Part shown: positions 58,300 through 64,000 of the stretch, piece by piece
Position numbering within the stretch: position 1 is the first letter of the stretch
How the letters are laid out: each line of letters starts with the position of its first letter
From: an uncultured Lachnospiraceae bacterium
GTDB taxonomy: Bacteria > Bacillota > Clostridia > Lachnospirales > Lachnospiraceae
Assembly: GCA_905234245.1 (NCBI GenBank)
Contig: CAJOGN010000026.1
Span: 1 to 64,000 of the forward strand
Length of the DNA stretch: 64,000 nt
Direction of reading: 5' to 3'
Notes under the pieces: generated by a model
Told to the model about the DNA's origin: nothing
Seen by the model: only the letters and a program-made list of their open reading frames with translations
The model's database searches: none
Program-made: the position numbers and the translations under genes

Positions 58300-59898
58300 T
58301 TATTTTTCCCATTTATCTACAAGGGAATTAATCTGATCAGCAAACTTGGCCAAATCTTTATTGGCCATACCCTCTGACCTCTCAATTGCACTAAGAAGCC
58401 GCTTGCCTGCAGATAATAGTCTTGCATATACGTTAGAAGACGCTTTACTTCCCGTTTTCTTCTTAGTTCTAACAACTCTTGCACCGACTCTTGTCTGCTT
58501 GCCACTAATCAGATCAAATTCGTCCCCCATATATGGCGCATAGGCATCAAATCCATACATGTTGCGAATATCCATAGCAAAATTATCACATACACCGTCT
58601 TCACCGTGAACAACAAAAACCTTAGTAGGCGATTTGAATTTGCTAATCCATTCAAGAAGCATATTACGGTCAGCATGTCCGCTTATACCAGGCATATTCT
58701 CTATTCTGGCATTAACGTTAATGGTTTCGCCAAAAAGACGGACTTCCTTCGCCCCATTAAGCAGCGTATGACCTAATGTTCCCACAACCTGATAACCTAC
58801 AAATAGTATTGTACACTCACTTCTCCATAGATTATGCTTTAAGTGATGACGAATTCTACCTGCTTCACACATACCAGATGCTGATATTATAACCTTAGGT
58901 GTACTTTCCATATTAATCATCTTAGATTCTTCTGGAGTAACAGATACCTTAAGACCATCGAACTTAATTGGATTACCACCACTTCTTACGATAGATAAAG
59001 CCTCATCATCATAACAATCCTCAACATTCATATTGAATATATTAGTCGCTTCTACAGAAAGAGGACTGTCTACATATACTTCAAAGTCCTGCATATCAGG
59101 AAGCATCCTCTCTTCCTTGATACGCCTTATAAAGTATAATAGCTCTTGTGTTCTACCTACAGAAAATGCTGGTATTACAAGATTACCGCCTTTGCTAAGG
59201 GTATTTTGTATTGTTTCAGCAAGAGATTTCGCAAAATCTGAAGGAAAGCTATGCACTCTGTCACCATAGGTTGACTCAATTAGTACATAATCTGCTTCAT
59301 CAATGAACTCTGGATCTCGAATTAATGGCTTATTGCCATGACCTATATCCCCGGAAAATACGACTTTTTTCTTAACACCATCTTCCTTGAGCCACACTTC
59401 TATGGAGGATGAGCCTAATAAATGTCCTGCATCATAGAATCTAATGCTTAATTCATCGCATATATCAATGATTTTATGGTAATCACATGCTACAAAGTGC
59501 TCTAATACATTCTCAGCATCTTCCATATTATATAAAGGTGTAATTTCTTCTTTACCACTTCTTCTCGCACGTCTGTTTTTCCATTCAGCTTCAGACATCT
59601 GTATATGAGCAGAGTCTTTGAGCATAATATCACACAGATTACAGGTGGCTGTTGTGGCAAAAATCTCACCTCTAAAGCCATGAGCATATAATAGCGGAAG
59701 CAATCCTGAATGGTCAATATGAGCATGTGTCACAAGTACATAATCTATCTTAGAAGCATCTACATCAAGCTCCTGCTCCTCATATATGTCAGGGCCCTGC
59801 TTCATGCCACAATCAACAAGAAACGTTATGTTCCCCACTTCTACTAGATGACAACTTCCTGTAACTTCATGGGCTGCACCCACAAATCTTATCTTCAA
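58300..59898 (-). CDS. Beta-CASP metallo-beta-lactamase fold (RNA-processing exonuclease-like) protein
   Basis: MKIRFVGAAHEVTGSCHLVEVG, VLVTHAHIDHSGLLPLLY, VIISASGMCEAGRIRHHLKHNLW, GISGHADRNMLLEW. Confidence 0.93.
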   Translation of the reverse strand: MKIRFVGAAHEVTGSCHLVEVGNITFLVDCGMKQGPDIYEEQELDVDASKIDYVLVTHAHIDHSGLLPLLYAHGFRGEIFATTATCNLCDIMLKDSAHIQMSEAEWKNRRARRSGKEEITPLYNMEDAENVLEHFVACDYHKIIDICDELSIRFYDAGHLLGSSSIEVWLKEDGVKKKVVFSGDIGHGNKPLIRDPEFIDEADYVLIESTYGDRVHSFPSDFAKSLAETIQNTLSKGGNLVIPAFSVGRTQELLYFIRRIKEERMLPDMQDFEVYVDSPLSVEATNIFNMNVEDCYDDEALSIVRSGGNPIKFDGLKVSVTPEESKMINMESTPKVIISASGMCEAGRIRHHLKHNLWRSECTILFVGYQVVGTLGHTLLNGAKEVRLFGETINVNARIENMPGISGHADRNMLLEWISKFKSPTKVFVVHGEDGVCDNFAMDIRNMYGFDAYAPYMGDEFDLISGKQTRVGARVVRTKKKTGSKASSNVYARLLSAGKRLLSAIERSEGMANKDLAKFADQINSLVDKWEK

Positions 59899-59960
59899 AG
59901 CAAATCTCCTAATCTTCTATAATTAATTACACTTAAGAATTATATCATATTTTATGCATA

Positions 59961-59992
59961 CAAAAAAGCAAGGTAGTAAAAACTACCTTGCT
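59961..59992 (-). terminator. Rho-independent terminator of ftsZ
   Basis: Minus strand AGCAAGGTAG-TTTTTA-CTACCTTGCTTTTTTG. Confidence 0.88.
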
Positions 59993-60008
59993 AAATATGA
60001 TTAAAGAT

Positions 60009-61253
60009 TTATTTATTCTTAGATAAGAAATCAGGAATCTGTATATCCTTAGGCTCTACGCTTGATTTAACCTTAGGCTGCTCCATTGTATTGAAATTAG
60101 GAGCAGGAGCGCTAGGTTTCTTTGGTGTAACAGGCTTAGCAACAGGTCTAGCTGTAGTCTGTGTTGGTTTTGTAGCACCAGGTCTAGAAGCCGCGCCACT
60201 TTGAGTATTAGTGTTATACTTCATACCGAAATTAGCACCAACAGCTGGCTTTTGTATGCCAGATACACTAGAGCTTCTTGAAGCCTGACCTTCAATAACA
60301 TCCATTCCTGTCGCAATAAGAGTAATTCTAACTTCATCTTCTAGAGTATCATCTTCCATAACACCAAGAATAAGCTCTACATCCTCACCAACTATATCAT
60401 TAACATAATCAGCGGCCTCATTGGCTTCGAATATAGACATTCCGCCTCTATCGCCAGTCATATTAAGGATAACATTCTTAGCTCCTGTAAGGCTTGTCTC
60501 AAGAAGTGGAGATTCAACTGCCATCTTAACAGCATCCATGAACTTGTTATCGCCTTTGCCATCACCATATCCCATATGAGCATATCCCTGATCTGCCATA
60601 ACTGTCTTAACATCAGCAAAATCAAGATTAATCTTACCATTAATAGTAATAAGGTCTGTTATACCACGAACACATTGCTGTAATACTTCATCAGCCTTCT
60701 GGAACGCTGCATCAAAGCTTGTCTTAGAATCAATAATTGCGAAAAGATTCTGATTAGGAATGACAATTAATGTATCAACACATTCCATAAGCTTATTAAT
60801 ACCCTCAACAGCTCGCTTCATACGAGTCTTACGCTCCATGGCAAATGGCTTAGTAACAACAGCAACTGTAAGAATTCCTTGCTCCTTAGCAGCTCTTGCT
60901 ATTACAGGAGAAGCACCTGTACCAGTTCCGCCTCCCATTCCAGCAGTGATAAAGAGCATATCAACGCCCTTAATTGTAGCATTAATCTCTTCTATCGACT
61001 CTTCAGCAGATTTCTCACCAATCTCTGGCTTAGCACCTGCACCAAGACCATTAGTAAGCTTCTCTCCTATCTGCAAAGTAGTAGTTGCTTTATTATTATC
61101 TAAATCCTGCTTATCAGTATTAACTGCAACAAACTCAACATCTGATATATTCTCATCTATCATTCTATTGACAGCATTACATCCAGCACCACCAACACCC
61201 ATAACCATGAGCTTAGCCACATTGCCACTGGTATTATTCGATATCTCAAGCAT
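60009..61253 (-). CDS. ftsZ: Cell division protein FtsZ
   Basis: LMVMGVGGAGCNAVNRMID, GMGGGTGTGASPVIARAAKE; C-terminal IPDFLSKNK. Confidence 0.98.
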   Translation of the reverse strand: MLEISNNTSGNVAKLMVMGVGGAGCNAVNRMIDENISDVEFVAVNTDKQDLDNNKATTTLQIGEKLTNGLGAGAKPEIGEKSAEESIEEINATIKGVDMLFITAGMGGGTGTGASPVIARAAKEQGILTVAVVTKPFAMERKTRMKRAVEGINKLMECVDTLIVIPNQNLFAIIDSKTSFDAAFQKADEVLQQCVRGITDLITINGKINLDFADVKTVMADQGYAHMGYGDGKGDNKFMDAVKMAVESPLLETSLTGAKNVILNMTGDRGGMSIFEANEAADYVNDIVGEDVELILGVMEDDTLEDEVRITLIATGMDVIEGQASRSSSVSGIQKPAVGANFGMKYNTNTQSGAASRPGATKPTQTTARPVAKPVTPKKPSAPAPNFNTMEQPKVKSSVEPKDIQIPDFLSKNK

Positions 61254-61384
61254 ATTGAAACTTCCTCCCGACTAAATCCAAATAATCATTTAATATAAAT
61301 GGCACTTCTAGCCATAAAATGCTATATAATATAATAAGGTTTTTTCTCTAAATAATCAACATATTTTTTATTATTTTTAGAAAT

Positions 61385-62437
61385 CTATTCTTCCTTCTTA
61401 AATACAATATCTGTATTTTCTGGCGAGAAATTCTCTAAATGTAGTGTTCCTGACTGATTTTCAATTTGTGGCAAAATGATAGAAAGCCTTTTACACTTAT
61501 CATCCATATCATTCTTAAGTCCAAAGTTAATTTTTATATTGTTTTTTTGACCAAAAATATTATGACCATCATCAATTCTTATTGAATTAAGCACAACTTC
61601 ATTAGCCTTCAGACCTCTTGCTGTTTCTAAAAAAGAGGAAAGAACCACATCATCATCAACTACTTTCTCCCCTACTGCTTCACCACTTGGGATAACATCC
61701 TGCCAGACTAGGACATTACTTAACATTTTATCCGATATATCAGTAATTCTTCCATCCTCATCAAAATACAATGCTACTGCGCCTTCATTAGTTGTAGCAT
61801 AACCAAAGGGCGTTCGTTCAGTTACAGTTATCTTATTAGTATTAAGACCTGTCATTGTAACCTTAACATTATCTACAAATGGTATATCTTTCCTAGGTTT
61901 GAAGAAGTTATGAAGCACGTTATATACACAATTATTAGTGTAATCACCTTGCAGCACATAATCCTCTATCTCTTGATCAGTATATATTGTGCTACCCTCT
62001 ACAACAACGTCTTCTACTCCACATGCATATAGCACAAACAGCCCAGAGCCTATAATAAGAATTGCAAGTCCTAGAACAACCTCAATAATAAAGGCGGCTA
62101 TGGCTCTCCTCTTTCTTTTGAGACGTTCCTTCCTGGATAATCTTCTCTTGGCCTTAGGATTCGCCTTCTTATGTCTCTCTTCATAGGTTGGCGTTTTTTC
62201 AATATTATCCTGCTTTTGAGCCTTAAGACTTTTATCCTTATTAGACTTTTTTGATTTAGGCTTCTTAGATTTAGCCTTTTTATCTCTGTGTTTATCAGAA
62301 TCAGCTTCTTCTGTTATAGTAGATTCTTCTTTTCTGGCTCTTGGAGCCTCTCCAATCTTATTGCCCTTAGCGTCATAGAATATTATATTGTCTTTCTCCA
62401 CATCGTCCATAGAACGCTTGACTTCGTCATTCTTCAT
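61385..62437 (-). CDS. ftsQ: Cell division protein FtsQ/DivIB
   Basis: Basic cytoplasmic N-terminus, one TM, POTRA-like VEDVVVEGSTIYTDQEIEDYVLQGDYTNNCVY; position in the division cluster. Confidence 0.87.
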   Translation of the reverse strand: MKNDEVKRSMDDVEKDNIIFYDAKGNKIGEAPRARKEESTITEEADSDKHRDKKAKSKKPKSKKSNKDKSLKAQKQDNIEKTPTYEERHKKANPKAKRRLSRKERLKRKRRAIAAFIIEVVLGLAILIIGSGLFVLYACGVEDVVVEGSTIYTDQEIEDYVLQGDYTNNCVYNVLHNFFKPRKDIPFVDNVKVTMTGLNTNKITVTERTPFGYATTNEGAVALYFDEDGRITDISDKMLSNVLVWQDVIPSGEAVGEKVVDDDVVLSSFLETARGLKANEVVLNSIRIDDGHNIFGQKNNIKINFGLKNDMDDKCKRLSIILPQIENQSGTLHLENFSPENTDIVFKKEE

Positions 62438-63551
62438 CCACATCTACTCCTTTTGACACAGATAAAGCTATCCCTATCTCAACAAGTAGAATAGCAAGAG
62501 ACGTTCCTCCATAGCTTATGAAGGGCAATGTGACACCTGTATTAGGTATTGTATTTGTAACAACGGCTATATTCAATATTACCTGAAGGGATATATGGGC
62601 TGCAATTCCGATTACAAGAAATGAGCCGAACATATTCTTAGCATGAATAGCAATAAGAATCAAGCGCCACACTAATACAACGAACATCGCAATTACACAG
62701 ATAGCGCCAAATAATCCCAACTCTTCACATATTATGGAAAATACCATATCATTTTGAGCTTCTGGTACAAAGCCCTGCTTCTGAACGCTTTCTCCTAATC
62801 CTTTACCGAAAAGTCCTCCAGAACCAATTGCGTACAAAGCCTGCATTGTCTGATAGGCTTCATTATGCTCAGGATCAATCCACGCTCTAATTCTTGCAGC
62901 TCGATAGCCTGCAGTTAGGGCAAATGCCAGTGCTCCCACGGCTCCAATAATTGCAACAGCCACAAAGGGCCATATCTTAGGACTTGATATAAATAACATA
63001 ATTCCGCCAATAAGCAGAATAATAATAGCTGTACTTAAGTTATTAATGGCAACAAGCACAAATAGCGGTCCAATTGTGATAACCGCAGTAATAATCAAAT
63101 CCTTGGCATTTCTCATTCTTGCCGGATTCTTGGATATTACATATGCTAACAGAACAATTAATGCAACCTTGGCAACCTCAGATGGCTGGAAGGATACAGG
63201 ACCAATATAAATCCATCTTGATGAATTATTAATAGTTCTACCGAAGAATAATACGTAGGCACACAGACCAATGGCCACAAAATATAGTGGCCATGCAACC
63301 TTCTTCAAGAACTTATATCCTATTTTAATAACAATAAACATGGCAACTATTCCTACACCTGCAGAAACAGCCTGTTTTGTCAGGTAATACAACGAATTGC
63401 CTGTCTGAAGAGTTGCATTATAAGAACTGGCAGAATAAACCATAATCAGTCCAAATGCCAGCATAAACGCAACAATTACCAAAAGCGTATAATCTATTTG
63501 ACCTTTACTCTTTCTTCTAACGTTACTACGCGTCCTTGTACGCCCTTGCAT
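62427..63551 (-). CDS. ftsW: Peptidoglycan glycosyltransferase FtsW
   Basis: SEDS-family: VYSASSYNA, SFQPSEVAKVALIVLLA, ELGLFGAICVI, NTGVTLPFISYGGTS. Confidence 0.95.
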   Translation of the reverse strand: MQGRTRTRSNVRRKSKGQIDYTLLVIVAFMLAFGLIMVYSASSYNATLQTGNSLYYLTKQAVSAGVGIVAMFIVIKIGYKFLKKVAWPLYFVAIGLCAYVLFFGRTINNSSRWIYIGPVSFQPSEVAKVALIVLLAYVISKNPARMRNAKDLIITAVITIGPLFVLVAINNLSTAIIILLIGGIMLFISSPKIWPFVAVAIIGAVGALAFALTAGYRAARIRAWIDPEHNEAYQTMQALYAIGSGGLFGKGLGESVQKQGFVPEAQNDMVFSIICEELGLFGAICVIAMFVVLVWRLILIAIHAKNMFGSFLVIGIAAHISLQVILNIAVVTNTIPNTGVTLPFISYGGTSLAILLVEIGIALSVSKGVDVDEE

Positions 63552-64000
63552 GAGTCTTAAACACCTTACCTCTTTCTTCGTAGTTTACAAACATTCCCCA
63601 GCTAGCACAAGCAGGAGAAAGCAATATCGCATCACCTGATGAAGCTTCACTAAAGCATATATCCATCGCTTCCTCTAGTGTATCTGCAAATTCATAATCT
63701 CTAAAGCCATGCTCATCACAGCATGACGCTATTTTTTCCTTAGTCTTTCCTATTAGAACCAGCTTCTTTACCTTTCCAGGAAAGCATTCAACCCATTCAT
63801 CATAGGTAGAATCCTTATCATAGCCTCCACCAATTAGATATGTTGGTCTATTCATGGCAAGAATTCCTTTAATTGCTGCATCTGTATTAGTTCCCTTAGA
63901 ATCATTGTAGAACTTAACACCACGTCTCTCACATACATACTCTATTCTATGTTCTACGGCCTTGAATTCTTTAAGCGCCTTAACAATAACGTCTATTGGA
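63526..64000 (-). CDS. murD: UDP-N-acetylmuramoylalanine--D-glutamate ligase MurD, C-terminal part (N-terminus beyond window)
   Basis: LIGGGYDKDSTYDEW...AILLSPACASWGMFVNYEERGKVFKTHARAYKDA; frame stays open to the window end. Confidence 0.9.
   Translation of the reverse strand, partial: PIDVIVKALKEFKAVEHRIEYVCERRGVKFYNDSKGTNTDAAIKGILAMNRPTYLIGGGYDKDSTYDEWVECFPGKVKKLVLIGKTKEKIASCCDEHGFRDYEFADTLEEAMDICFSEASSGDAILLSPACASWGMFVNYEERGKVFKTHARAYKDA

Noticed and set aside
60760-61275. 171-aa plus-strand ORF
   Set aside because: Antisense shadow of ftsZ.

Overview
The 64 kb window appears to come from a low-GC Firmicute. Gene content (CodY, DUF5716/DUF5717, DUF5662, NfnAB-like pair) suggests Lachnospiraceae, but this is an inference. 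Nearly all genes are on the minus strand. Layout in window order: (i) a flagellar operon running codY | flgB-flgC-fliE-fliF-fliG-fliH-fliI-fliJ-motE-like-fliK-flgD-TIGR02530-like-flgE-motA-motB-fliL-fliM-fliY-cheY-fliO-fliP-fliQ-fliR-flhB-flhA (flhA truncated by the window start); (ii) topA, dprA, yifB/comM, trpS, a DUF5662 protein, a GlgX-like GH13 protein lacking catalytic residues, DUF1292, a UvrD-type helicase and gltX; (iii) a six-gene block (34.4-43.7 kb) of poorly characterised proteins: a CRP-like sensor-domain protein, a membrane coiled-coil protein, a coiled-coil protein, a TPR-like protein, an Hsp70/actin-fold DUF5716 protein and a 1205-aa DUF5717 protein; (iv) a CobD/HisC-like aminotransferase, a roughly 230-bp highly structured intergenic element, tandem YkuD-like lipoproteins (one without catalytic Cys/His), an NfnAB-like pair and two COG0523 GTPases (one frameshifted in its His-rich repeat); (v) a LUD protein, an OGG-type glycosylase, an HD-GYP protein, an [FeFe]-hydrogenase/chemoreceptor fusion, argS, a beta-CASP MBL protein and a ftsZ-ftsQ-ftsW-murD division cluster. 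The strongest candidates for undescribed biology are the six-gene DUF5716/DUF5717 block, the hydrogenase-MCP fusion and the structured element at 44919-45147. No tRNA, rRNA, CRISPR array or transposase gene was recognised. All family calls come from reading motifs by eye; no database search was run.
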